Positions 44,915 through 53,046 of a stretch of DNA of 64,000 bases are shown here, in pieces. Where the stretch lies: assembly GCA_902461935.1 (NCBI GenBank), contig CABPZP010000001.1, forward strand, positions 124,001 through 188,000. The letters run 5' to 3'. Below the pieces are notes generated by a model that saw only the letters and a program-made list of their open reading frames with translations, was not told where the DNA came from and did not search any database. How positions within the stretch are numbered: position 1 is the first letter of the stretch; every line of letters begins with the position of its first letter. A program made the translations under genes and the position numbers. This DNA comes from Merdicola sp905200315 (GTDB lineage Bacteria; Bacillota; Clostridia; TANB77; CAG-508).

Positions 44915-45001
44915 TTTTGCATAATTTATATAATTTTCAAAATGGTTTTAATGTTAAATAAATTAAAAAACAATTTTATAATTAAAATATGAAATTATTT
45001 T

Positions 45002-45028
45002 CGGGTCGTCGAGGACGCCGACCCCTAC
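45002..45028 (-). repeat. REP element (GGGTCGTC type)
   Basis: CGGGTCGTCGAGGACGCC hairpin followed by CCCTACAATGTTTGACATTA. With 44887 it forms an inverted REP pair like a BIME. Confidence 0.75.
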
Positions 45029-45088
45029 AATGTTTGACATTAAAGATTTACATTAAAACAAAATTTCATTAAAAAGGTGGTTCTTATT

Positions 45089-46246
45089 TTGAAGAAATTT
45101 AAAAATAATTTTATTTCTGTGTTGTTTGTTTTATTTACTATTTTTCTTGTAATTTTTTCTAGTAGTAATTTGCAGGCTGCAAAGGTTGGTCTTGAACTGT
45201 GGGCTAAGTCTGTTGTTCCTGCTTTGTTACCTTTTTTTATTGCAACAGAATTACTTGGCCATACTAATGTTATTTCTTTTTTGGGTAAATTTTTAAATAA
45301 ATGTATGAGACCTCTTTTTAATGTTCCTGGTGAGGGTGCTTTTGCTTTTTTAATGGGTATTATAAGTGGTTACCCAGTTGGTGCAAAAATTGTTACAAAC
45401 TTTAGAAATGAAGGCATTTGTAATAAGTATGAGGCTGAAAGACTACTTTGCTTTACAAATAATTCTGGTCCTTTATTCATTTTAGGAACTGTTGGTATTA
45501 GTATGTTTGCAGATACAACTACAGGTATAATTTTATTTATTACCCATTTTCTTTCTTGCATTACTGTTGGTTTTATTTTTAGATTTTGGAAATATAATAA
45601 AACTTCTTCAAACTATACTTTAAATAAATTACCTTCTGGAAATACCGAAAAAAAGCTTGCTACATTTTCTAATTTAGGAGATGTTTTAACAACTAGCATA
45701 AAAAGTGCTATTTCTACTGTTATAATGATAGGTGGTTTCGTTGTTCTATTTTCTGTAATAATATCTATTTTAAATAATAGTCATTTATTAGATGCTTTAT
45801 CATATACAATAAATCCTATTCTTTCTGCTTTGAATATACCTACTAACTTTTCAAATGGCATAATTTCTGGAATTATAGAACTTACAAATGGTATAAAAAT
45901 TGTTTCAAGTATACCTATTAAAAATATTTCCACAAATATTATGATTTCTGCTTTTTTATTAGGATTTGGTGGATTTTCTGTATTACTACAGGTATGGGGG
46001 ATTATTTCTAAAACAGATATATCTATTTTTCCATACTTCCTAGCCAAATTATTGCAGGGAACTATTGCGGCATTATATACATATTTTGCATTGCATTATT
46101 TTAATTTTCTTAATTTAGATTTATCAACATCTCCAATAAATTATAAAGGTCTTTTGTTCTTTATAATTGGTTTAGTTTTTATTTTTGTATTGTTTAAATT
46201 AAAAAGTTCAAAAAATAATTTTAAATTTGAATTTAAACACAATTAA
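45089..46246 (+). CDS. ylbJ: sporulation integral membrane protein YlbJ
   Basis: A 385-residue protein with about eight to ten membrane helices. FIATELLGHTNVISFLG, GIISGYPVGAKIV, LLCFTNNSGPLFILGTVG and GFGGFSVLLQVWGI are conserved in YlbJ, a nucleoside-transporter-like (Gate domain) protein of the sigma-E regulon. The start is TTG 45089 with GGTGG 8 nt upstream; the longer frame from GTG 45077 overlaps that site. Confidence 0.9.
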   Translation: MKKFKNNFISVLFVLFTIFLVIFSSSNLQAAKVGLELWAKSVVPALLPFFIATELLGHTNVISFLGKFLNKCMRPLFNVPGEGAFAFLMGIISGYPVGAKIVTNFRNEGICNKYEAERLLCFTNNSGPLFILGTVGISMFADTTTGIILFITHFLSCITVGFIFRFWKYNKTSSNYTLNKLPSGNTEKKLATFSNLGDVLTTSIKSAISTVIMIGGFVVLFSVIISILNNSHLLDALSYTINPILSALNIPTNFSNGIISGIIELTNGIKIVSSIPIKNISTNIMISAFLLGFGGFSVLLQVWGIISKTDISIFPYFLAKLLQGTIAALYTYFALHYFNFLNLDLSTSPINYKGLLFFIIGLVFIFVLFKLKSSKNNFKFEFKHN

Positions 46247-46249
46247 ATA

Positions 46250-46285
46250 AAAGGCGGTCAATCTAATTAGTAACCGCCTCTTTTT
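46250..46285. terminator. bidirectional terminator between ylbJ and the Rpn gene
   Basis: GGCGGT and ACCGCC (with adjoining bases) form a stem around a 12-14 nt loop, followed by TCTTTTTTT. It ends exactly where the restored Rpn frame stops (46286). Confidence 0.75.
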
Positions 46286-47150
46286 TTATAATTTTTCTAT
46301 TTTTTCTTTTGTCAAACCTGTTATTTCAGCTATTGTTTCAATCGGAATATTTTTTTCTTTCATTTTCTTTGCATTCCTTAAATTTGTTTCTTTTATTCCG
46401 TCTTTCCTCTCCTTCTTTTCTCCCTTTTCTATATGAACTACTTAGCATTGTATTTTCTTCATATATTGCTTTTTCTCTCCACCATGCTAATTGTTGCATT
46501 CTTGCATCTTCCGTTATTTTATCTAGTTTTTCTTTGGCTTCTTTTAATTCTTTGTTCTCTTCCATCTTTTCTTTCACTCTCCTTGAATCAGGATTTATTA
46601 AAAAGTATAACCAATCTAATAATTTATCATTAGATTCTTGGTTATTTTCTTCTATTTTCTCTAATTCAATTATATGTATTTCTAACTTATCTGTCAATAT
46701 TTCCTTTTTATTTTCTGTTTCAAAAATTTTCCATTCTGTATGATATTTCAACTCTTCAAACTTTTTTATTTTTTTATTTGTTATTAATATTGCTATTGTT
46801 TTTTCTAATTTTTCATAATTCTCACCTTTTTTTATTCCTTTTGAAAATAATCTTGCCCAATAATACAATATTCTTTCTGGTAATTTTTCGTTGCTGATCA
46901 TCTGCATTTCAATATCTATATTTTGTTTATTATTTATCTTTGCAATTACATCTAATACCCCCATTTTGTCTTCTATTGTTTCTCTTCTCAATATTGGGTT
47001 TACATTCAATTCTATTTTGTCTATTTTTTCTTTTAATATTTCTTGCAAAAATGCTTTTGTTATTCTTTCGTTTCCTATTTCTCCAAATAATGCTTGAAAT
47101 ACAACATCTAACTTTGGAGATAATGTTTTTTTATTTTTTTCTTGTACCAT
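46286..47150 (-). CDS. Rpn/YhgA-family PD-(D/E)XK nuclease with an apparent +1 frameshift at CGG
   Basis: The N-terminal 200 residues match Rpn family nucleases: LSPKLDVVFQALFGE, GVLDVIAKINNKQNIDIEMQM (the PD-(D/E)XK core, by its parts), WARLFSKGIKKGENY. Frame 0 passes GRKEGEER, reads CGG (46400-46398) and then 22 unconserved residues. Skipping the C gives GIKETNLRNAKKM, then NIPIETIAEITGLTKEKIE, which is the family tail and closely matches the tail of the remnant at 58394. The restored frame stops next to the terminator. Rpn proteins promote DNA cleavage and recombination and are often repeated in genomes. Confidence 0.82.
46398..46400 (-). other. CGG codon at a +1 frame break (site 3, Rpn nuclease)
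   Basis: Minus-strand context GAA AGA CGG AAT. Omitting the C gives GGA ATA AAA (GIK) and the conserved Rpn tail. Confidence 0.7.
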
Positions 47151-47183
47151 AAAATTTCCTCCTTTTGTATCTTATATATATTT

Positions 47184-47280
47184 GTTTTACCTCCTTTCGT
47201 TTAAATTGTTTTTCATTTGGATTTTTTAAGAATAAAAATCTCTTTGAAATAAATGTTTTTGAAAAAAATAAACATATTGT
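47184..47280 (-). repeat. leader repeat upstream of the Rpn gene, copy 1
   Basis: About 97 bp closely resembling 59362-59460; the block from TTTCATTTGG to AATAAAAATC is identical in both. On the minus strand it contains AAAGGAGG and a short ORF (MKNNLNERR). Each copy lies upstream of an Rpn gene or remnant. Confidence 0.7.
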
Positions 47281-47452
47281 ATTTTTTATTTTACAATATT
47301 TTTTGTTATATAACATTTTATATAAATTTTCAAGTATTTTAATAAACATAATGGTTACAATTCATTAAAATTTAATATAAATTAAAAGTGCAAATAAAAC
47401 AAAAATTTTGTATAGGAGCAAAGCGTGTTTCATAAATAAAAATATAATTAAT

Positions 47453-47474
47453 GGAGCACACTGTGCTCCTCTAC
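47453..47474 (-). repeat. REP-like palindrome (GGAGCACA type)
   Basis: GGAGCACA and TGTGCTCC form a perfect 8-bp stem, followed by TCTAC. Confidence 0.55.
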
Positions 47475-47518
47475 GAATAATAAATTAAATATTATTAATC
47501 GTAACATATAATGTTTAG

Positions 47519-47542
47519 CCCCTAGAATATTTATTCTAGGGA
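47519..47542 (-). terminator. hairpin downstream of spoIIID
   Basis: CCCTAGAATA pairs with TATTCTAGGG around a 2-4 nt loop; the T run after it is weak. Confidence 0.5.
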
Positions 47543-47552
47543 CCTGAGTTTG

Positions 47553-47816
47553 CTATTTTTCTTTTTTTAATAAATATTTTTGCTTTGTTGCTTCTCCTCC
47601 ACGCTGAGCCCGTTCTTCTTTATTTTTATCCAATTTTTCTCTTACTTTTGGATATAATAGAAAATAAGGTTTTAGCCTTTTAGTAAAATCTACATGCACC
47701 GTACTTCTAGAAACCCCAAATGCTTTTGCAGTGGTTCTTACAGTTGCATCTTCATGTGTAAGAAAGTATTTTACTTCCTCATACATCCGTTCTTCGATTC
47801 TGTCTTTTATTACCAT
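47553..47816 (-). CDS. spoIIID: SpoIIID-like sporulation transcription factor
   Basis: An 87-residue HTH protein. TVRTTAKAFGVSRSTVHVDFTKRL is the recognition helix region (by its parts: TVRTTAKAFGV, SRSTVHVDFTKRL) and QRGGEATKQKY the conserved tail of SpoIIID, a mother-cell regulator after sigma-E. ATG 47816 has GGAGG 7 nt upstream. It uses two in-frame CGG codons (EE-R-MYEE, EE-R-AQRGG); the second aligns with a conserved Arg, so CGG is read as Arg here. Composition is less AT-rich than in neighbours. Confidence 0.85.
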   Translation of the reverse strand: MVIKDRIEERMYEEVKYFLTHEDATVRTTAKAFGVSRSTVHVDFTKRLKPYFLLYPKVREKLDKNKEERAQRGGEATKQKYLLKKEK

Positions 47817-47881
47817 AGCAATTCCTCCATTCAAATTTTTTCTTTATAAATTTTAATACCATTAAATACTTATTTCAAGTA

Positions 47882-49135
47882 TTATATTATAATTTTTTTC
47901 ATTTCATCTATGCTATTTTTACATTTTTCTTCATTATTTGAGTGAACATATGCTAATATATCATTTTTCTTTACTTTTTCTCCAACTTTTTTGTTTAGAA
48001 CTATTCCTGCTGAATAATCTATATTATCTTCTTTTCTCATTCTTCCAGCTCCTAGTTCTACACATAAGTTTCCTATTTTTCCAGCATTTATTTCACTTAT
48101 TTTAAAATCTTTATCTGCTGTAACTGGCATAATATATTTGGCTTTTTCAAATTTATTTGTGTCTTTTATATATTCTATATCTCCACCTTGATTTTCTACA
48201 AGTTCTATAAATTTTTCATAAGCATTTCCGTTTTGTATATTTTGTAATATTAGTTTTTTACATTCTTCTATATTTTTTGATATACCAGCTAATTTTAACA
48301 TATTACTTCCTAATTTTAACACAACTTCTTTTACATCTTCTGGCATATTTCCTTTTAAGCAATTTACAACTTCTATAATTTCTAATGTATTTCCTATTGC
48401 ATATCCTAGTGGTTCTTCCATTCCAGTTAAAATACATACAGTTTCTTTTCCTGCTCCATTACCTATTTTACTAATAGTCTCTGCTAACTTTTCTGCATCT
48501 TCTCTTGTTTTCATAAAAGCACCACTTCCATATGTTACATCTATAACTATTTTGTCTGCTCCACTTGCAAGCTTTTTACTCATAATGCTAGAGGCTATAA
48601 GAGGTATGCTTTCAGTACAGTTTATTGCGTCTCTTAATGCATATATTTTTTTATCTGCTGGAGCCAAGTTTCCTGTTTGACCTATTAAACTAATTCCAAT
48701 TTTTTTCACATCTTTTATAAAATCTTTTATTTCAATTTCTGTTTTATAACCTGGTATAGCCTCTAATTTATCTCGTGTTCCTCCTGTAATTCCAAGTCCT
48801 CTACCACTCATTTTTGCAACAGGAACTCCAAGTGAAGCTATTATTGGAGCTAAAATTAACGTAACTTTATCTCCTACTCCTCCTGTACTATGTTTATCTA
48901 CAACAATTTTTCCTAAACTAGATAAATCCAATATTTCTCCTGAATTTGCCATTGCTATTGTTAAATTTGTTATTTCTTCTTCATCCATTCCATTAATATA
49001 TATTGCCATTACTAATGCTGCGGCTTGATAATCTGTAATATTTCCATTTGTATAATTTTCTATAAAATAATTTATTTCTTCTTTATTTAATTTATTTCTG
49101 TCTCTTTTTTGGGCAATTATTTCCTTTATATTCAT
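47882..49135 (-). CDS. pdp: pyrimidine-nucleoside phosphorylase
   Basis: Phosphorolysis of (deoxy)uridine and thymidine. The 417 residues include KHSTGGVGDKVTLILAPI (the thymidine-phosphorylase signature), MSGRGLGITGGTRDKLEA, LIASSIMSKKLASGADKIV and the C-terminal lid domain. It is slightly shorter than usual family members. It lies 15 nt after rnhB. Confidence 0.93.
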   Translation of the reverse strand: MNIKEIIAQKRDRNKLNKEEINYFIENYTNGNITDYQAAALVMAIYINGMDEEEITNLTIAMANSGEILDLSSLGKIVVDKHSTGGVGDKVTLILAPIIASLGVPVAKMSGRGLGITGGTRDKLEAIPGYKTEIEIKDFIKDVKKIGISLIGQTGNLAPADKKIYALRDAINCTESIPLIASSIMSKKLASGADKIVIDVTYGSGAFMKTREDAEKLAETISKIGNGAGKETVCILTGMEEPLGYAIGNTLEIIEVVNCLKGNMPEDVKEVVLKLGSNMLKLAGISKNIEECKKLILQNIQNGNAYEKFIELVENQGGDIEYIKDTNKFEKAKYIMPVTADKDFKISEINAGKIGNLCVELGAGRMRKEDNIDYSAGIVLNKKVGEKVKKNDILAYVHSNNEEKCKNSIDEMKKIII

Positions 49136-49150
49136 CTAAAAATCCTTCCT

Positions 49151-49780
49151 TTAAATAAAATTTTTAGTAAAAGATCTTCTATGTAATGGACATAGTCCAT
49201 ATTCTTTTATTGCTGCAATATGAGCTGCTGTTCCATACCCTTTATGCCTTGAAAACCCGTACATTGGATACACTTCATCCCACTGTCTCATTATTCTATC
49301 CCTTGTAACTTTTGCTATTATAGATGCAGCAGCTATTGAATAACATTTTGCATCTCCTTTTACTATTGGCATATATGGTATTCCGCATGTATCTATTTTA
49401 TCTAATGCATCTACTATTATTCTTTCTGGTTTAACTTTAAGACCTTTTATGCTTTCTGTTAAGCCTTTTTTAGTTGCATTTAAAATGTTTATTTCATCTA
49501 TTTCATTTTGGTCGATTATTCCTACTGAATAACTTACTGCTTCTTCTATAATTTGCTCATATAGTTTTTCTCTTTTCTTTTCAGATACTTTTTTTGAATC
49601 GTTGACTCCTTCTATAAAAGAATCTGGCTTCATAATAACACTTGCAACAACAACAGGACCTGCTAGAGGTCCTCTTCCTGCTTCATCTATTCCACATATG
49701 TATTCTACGTGTTCTTTTTCATAAATTTCATTTTCAATTTTTTTTAGTTCATTTAATCTTTCAATTTCTTTTTCTTTCAT
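49151..49780 (-). CDS. rnhB: ribonuclease HII
   Basis: Cleaves the RNA strand of RNA/DNA hybrids and single ribonucleotides in DNA. GIDEAGRGPLAGPVV holds the first acidic residues, IIVDALDKI the third and AAASIIAKVTRDRIM the C-terminal motif. At 209 residues it is typical. It lies 9 nt downstream of the pilin-like gene. Confidence 0.96.
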   Translation of the reverse strand: MKEKEIERLNELKKIENEIYEKEHVEYICGIDEAGRGPLAGPVVVASVIMKPDSFIEGVNDSKKVSEKKREKLYEQIIEEAVSYSVGIIDQNEIDEINILNATKKGLTESIKGLKVKPERIIVDALDKIDTCGIPYMPIVKGDAKCYSIAAASIIAKVTRDRIMRQWDEVYPMYGFSRHKGYGTAAHIAAIKEYGLCPLHRRSFTKNFI

Positions 49781-49789
49781 AATTCCACC

Positions 49790-50236
49790 TTATTCTTCTG
49801 TTATTATTCCTAACCCTGCAATATCTGTTAAGCTATAATGCCAGTTACCATCTGCGTCCTTTATACCTTTTGTATAATAAACTTCGTCATTATCATAATC
49901 AACTATATATTCATTATCTCCAGATACCTCAACTCCCATTTCATATAAATCCTCTTGTGATAGTTCATATGAATCGTCACTTTCAATTCCATACTTACTC
50001 TTTTGTTCTTCATTAATTATTTTTCCTACAACTTGAGCATCTTCTCCAAAATCCACTTTATCTTTTATTGTTCTCGCTTTTGCTTGAATTAATAACATAT
50101 TTGTATAAATACTTTGTTTTTTTGCAGACTTTATAGTCGAAGTTCCTTCATACACTACTATACCTGCAACTATAAGCATTACAATTATCATTATAATTAG
50201 CATTACCATTGTTATGCCATTTTCTTTTTTTAACAT
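49790..50236 (-). CDS. prepilin-like protein with N-terminal methylation-type segment
   Basis: A 148-residue protein with the N-terminus KKENGITMVMLIIMIIVML: a short basic leader, Gly before the cleavage point and a long hydrophobic helix, as in type IV (pseudo)pilins. The usual Glu at mature position 5 is absent (Met or Leu there), so processing is uncertain. The rest is acidic, ending NWHYSLTDIAGLGIITEE. No pilus assembly genes are in the window. Confidence 0.6.
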   Translation of the reverse strand: MLKKENGITMVMLIIMIIVMLIVAGIVVYEGTSTIKSAKKQSIYTNMLLIQAKARTIKDKVDFGEDAQVVGKIINEEQKSKYGIESDDSYELSQEDLYEMGVEVSGDNEYIVDYDNDEVYYTKGIKDADGNWHYSLTDIAGLGIITEE

Positions 50237-50373
50237 CTTTTTTCTCCTTTTATTAAATTATTTGTATTATATATGTTTTTTTTTATATTTGCAATTATTT
50301 TTTTATTTGATATAGTGATTTTTGCCCCCATCCCTAAAATCACCCAAAATCATTTTCAAATTATAACAATTTT

Positions 50374-50410
50374 TTCACATAAAATTCACATTTATATTGT
50401 ATTCTATGAT
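50374..50410 (+). promoter_or_regulatory. direct repeats in the htrA promoter region
   Basis: TTCACA occurs at 50374-50379 and 50385-50390, one helical turn apart (11 bp), upstream of a TATGAT (50405-50410). Such repeats are typical binding sites of OmpR-type response regulators. Confidence 0.35.
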
Positions 50411-50445
50411 AAATTTAAAAAATATTTTTTTAGGAGGTCTTTTTA

Positions 50446-51675
50446 ATGGAAAAAGATAATTTTAATAATAGTTCAAAACCAAAATATACACCTGTAAAAA
50501 AGGCTAAAACTGTAAATAGTTCTAGTTCTTTTGGAAGAAGTGTTGTTTTTCCTTTTGTTTCTGGTATTTTAGGTGCTACTTTAGTGGTTGGAGTTTGCTT
50601 TGGTGTTCCAAATATAAAAAATAAACTAATTGAAACAAAGTCTTCTAATGGAAGTACTTCTACGATTACTTCTTCTACTGTTAGTAATGTTGTAAATACA
50701 AGCGATTATTCTGGAACAGCTATAAATGTTGCTAATAAAGTATTACCTTCTATTGTTGGTATTAAAGTTGAATATGAAGTTAATTCAATTTTTTATAGAC
50801 AAGCCAGCACAGCTACAGCAACAGGCTCAGGTATAATTATAAGTGATGATGGTTATATTTTAACAAATAATCACATTGTAGATACTTCTTCATCAAACTC
50901 AAATGGTTATAATTCTTACTATTCTGTTTCAGAATCTAATAAAGTTACTGTTACTTTATATGGTGATTCTACAGAATATGAAGCTACAATTGTTGGTACA
51001 GATTCTCAAACAGACTTAGCTGTTATAAAAATTGATAAAACAGGCTTAACTCCTGCAGAACTTGGTGATTCTGATAAAGTACAAGTAGGTGAATTTGCAA
51101 TGGCTATTGGTAACCCATTAGGTTTAGATACAAGTGTTACTTGCGGAGTTATAAGTGCTACAAATAGAGAAATAACAGATTCAGATAATAAAACGTATAC
51201 ATTAATTCAAACAGATGCTGCAATAAACTCTGGTAATAGTGGTGGAGCTTTAGTTAATGCAGATGGTAAAGTTATAGGTTTAAATACTTTAAAAATCTCT
51301 TCAACTGGTGTTGAAGGTATGGGATTTGCAATTCCTATAAATTCTACAATAGATATTTATCAACAATTAATTGAATACAACAAGGTAAAAAGACCTTATA
51401 TTGGTATCTCAGGAGTAGACTTAGATGAGAAAACAGCATCTGCAAATAAACTAGTTCAAGGTATATATGTAAAATCTATAGATGAATTTTCTGCTGCTGA
51501 AAAAGCTGGTGTAAAAATTGGTGATGTTATTGTTGGTGCAGATGGAAAGGAAATAAAAACAATGGATGAATTAAACAATATTAAAAATTCACATCAAATA
51601 GGAGATACTTTAACTCTTAAGGTAAATAGAAATGGTAAGGAATTAGATTTGACTGTAACATTACAAGAACAATAA
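50446..51675 (+). CDS. htrA: HtrA/DegP-type serine protease with PDZ domain
   Basis: A 409-residue envelope quality-control protease. One membrane anchor lies at about residues 28-50 (GRSVVFPFVSGILGATLVVG). The S1C protease has His in LTNNHIV, Asp in QTDLAVIKID and Ser in NSGNSGGALVN. A single PDZ domain follows (GISGVDLDEK to LTVTLQEQ, about 305-409). AGGAGG precedes ATG. It is expressed away from the rnhB operon. Confidence 0.95.
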   Translation: MEKDNFNNSSKPKYTPVKKAKTVNSSSSFGRSVVFPFVSGILGATLVVGVCFGVPNIKNKLIETKSSNGSTSTITSSTVSNVVNTSDYSGTAINVANKVLPSIVGIKVEYEVNSIFYRQASTATATGSGIIISDDGYILTNNHIVDTSSSNSNGYNSYYSVSESNKVTVTLYGDSTEYEATIVGTDSQTDLAVIKIDKTGLTPAELGDSDKVQVGEFAMAIGNPLGLDTSVTCGVISATNREITDSDNKTYTLIQTDAAINSGNSGGALVNADGKVIGLNTLKISSTGVEGMGFAIPINSTIDIYQQLIEYNKVKRPYIGISGVDLDEKTASANKLVQGIYVKSIDEFSAAEKAGVKIGDVIVGADGKEIKTMDELNNIKNSHQIGDTLTLKVNRNGKELDLTVTLQEQ

Positions 51676-51745
51676 AAAATAGTTTTTTAACACACAAATC
51701 ACTTTGAGTTCACAAAAAGGACAAAAACTATTAGTATATTATATT

Positions 51746-51772
51746 TACATTAATCAAAGAGATTAATGTGAA
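51746..51772 (+). other. hairpin downstream of htrA
   Basis: TTACATTAATC pairs with GATTAATGTGAA. It is too far from the stop codon to be a simple terminator and has no T run; role unknown. Confidence 0.35.
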
Positions 51773-51799
51773 TATAAAAACATCCCCTTTTATTTTCAA

Positions 51800-51836
51800 A
51801 AAACAGGCTTTAAACAAAGCCTGTTTTTTATTCTAT
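51800..51836. terminator. bidirectional terminator
   Basis: AAAAAACAGGCTTT pairs with AAAGCCTGTTTTTT between htrA and the convergent 270-residue gene. Confidence 0.85.
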
Positions 51837-52640
51837 AATTATCATATCAGTTTCACTTGTATATGTTTTATTACCATATGCAAATATTATATATAACCTT
51901 CCATTTTCACCTAAAATAAAATTATTTATATTTTCTGTTTTATACATATCATCATTACTATTTCTATTATATGTTTCATATCCTAATTGAATTAAGGTAT
52001 TTTCATAATCTTTTTTATTTTTTATTTCTTCTTTTATTTTATTTTCTATATCTTCTTTTTTTAATTGTTTATTTGAAATTATATCATTTAAAGACACTTC
52101 TGCATTTTTCTCTAAATCGTAGTTATATGTTTTTATTATAACTCTTTCTGGATTTCCACCTTCTTTTAAATTTGCCTTAACAATTAAAGATAATATATTA
52201 TTATTTATATATGTATGATACTTTACTTTATAAACAGTATATTTTTCTGTATTACTCAAGATATTAGCAGCTTTATTTTGAAAAGTACTTTTAATTTCAC
52301 TATTCCATTTTTTAGTAATTTCATTATCTATATTTATTTTAGGAATTTGAACGTCTAAATCATATTTATTTGGTATAGTTTCTTCTTTCTCTGCTGTTGT
52401 GTATACAACGGCTTTATTTTCATCTTCTTTTTGAACATTTTCATAATTTCCAGTAATATCATTATTAAATATATTATTAAAATTATTTTTTATTAATTCT
52501 ATATCATCTGCTGTGCTTTGTTCCTTATTAGCTGCTTTTTTATAATCATTTTCTGTCATTTGAAATATAATTGCAACAGCTACCGCAATCACACATAAAA
52601 CTATTATTAATGAAATTATAATTATTCTCGTTTTTTTCAT
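51828..52640 (-). CDS. membrane-anchored protein, possibly RsiV-like (DUF3298)
   Basis: A 270-residue protein. Residues 5-26 (IIIISLIIVLCVIAVAVAIIF) are an N-terminal anchor. The external part shows IPKINIDNEITKKWNSEIKS, YTVYKVKYHTYINNNILSLIVKANL (by parts) and VSLNDIISNKQLKKEDIE, which resembles the DUF4163/DUF3298 arrangement of RsiV-type proteins, but without the anti-sigma N-terminal domain. The assignment is tentative. ATG 52640 has GAGG 8 nt upstream. Confidence 0.55.
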   Translation of the reverse strand: MKKTRIIIISLIIVLCVIAVAVAIIFQMTENDYKKAANKEQSTADDIELIKNNFNNIFNNDITGNYENVQKEDENKAVVYTTAEKEETIPNKYDLDVQIPKINIDNEITKKWNSEIKSTFQNKAANILSNTEKYTVYKVKYHTYINNNILSLIVKANLKEGGNPERVIIKTYNYDLEKNAEVSLNDIISNKQLKKEDIENKIKEEIKNKKDYENTLIQLGYETYNRNSNDDMYKTENINNFILGENGRLYIIFAYGNKTYTSETDMIIIE

Positions 52641-52718
52641 CCTTCGCACCTCAAAAAAATTATAACATTTAAGAAAATTTTTTACAATATGCAATTTTTA
52701 ATAATTCACATCAATATA

Positions 52719-52756
52719 AAACAAGCTTACAAATTAATTTTGTAAGCTTGTTTTGA
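52719..52756 (-). terminator. terminator after the 99-aa gene
   Basis: AAAACAAGCTTACAA pairs perfectly with TTGTAAGCTTGTTTT; the stop codon of the gene lies in the stem. Confidence 0.8.
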
Positions 52757-53033
52757 TTTTTACTATTTTTTTCTTATAGTTATTAATATTTATATTTAAA
52801 GAATTAATTTGTTCTTTATACATTTCTAATAATTTATTTTTTTGAGTTTTACTTAAATCTTTGGTTAATAAATATATATTTTCTTTATTAATTTCCATTT
52901 TTTCTAATTTTTCTTGGACTTTTAGCAACTCTTTCTTTTCTGGATTTTCAGTATATTTTATATAATTAAAAAAATCATTTTTTTCTCTTTTTTTATTTTC
53001 TACTTTCTTAAGAATTTCGCTTTTATTGTTCAT
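52734..53033 (-). CDS. hypothetical coiled-coil protein, 99 residues
   Basis: Not recognised. Almost wholly charged helix (KVENKKREKNDFFNYIKY, LLKVQEKLEKMEINK, LLEMYKEQINSLNINI). It lies 13 nt downstream of the 693-residue gene with its own GGAGG site, so the two are a unit ending in a terminator. A partner or inhibitor role for the large protein is conceivable (inference). Confidence 0.55.
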   Translation of the reverse strand: MNNKSEILKKVENKKREKNDFFNYIKYTENPEKKELLKVQEKLEKMEINKENIYLLTKDLSKTQKNKLLEMYKEQINSLNININNYKKKIVKIKTSLQN

Positions 53034-53046
53034 TCAAAACCTCCAA

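Larger units (their letters stand above)
44710..45076. other. AT-rich intergenic region between mfd and ylbJ with two REPs
   Basis: Divergent promoters of mfd and ylbJ must lie here. Apart from the two REPs listed separately I see no gene or RNA. Confidence 0.4.
47281..47552. other. intergenic region between spoIIID and the Rpn leader
   Basis: Holds a REP-like palindrome (47453-47474) and a CCCTAGAATA/TATTCTAGGG hairpin (47519-47542) just downstream of spoIIID, probably its terminator. No gene is seen. Confidence 0.4.

Noticed and set aside
47553..47816. CGG codons in spoIIID as further +1 frameshift sites
   Set aside because: The +1 frame stops within a few codons and the HTH and tail motifs stay in frame 0, so these CGGs are read as sense codons.
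49790..50236. Part of a full type IV pilus operon
   Set aside because: Neighbours are rnhB and pdp; no pilus ATPase, platform or prepilin peptidase gene is present.
51676..51800. Small RNA gene downstream of htrA
   Set aside because: A hairpin is present, but no convincing promoter with correct spacing was found.
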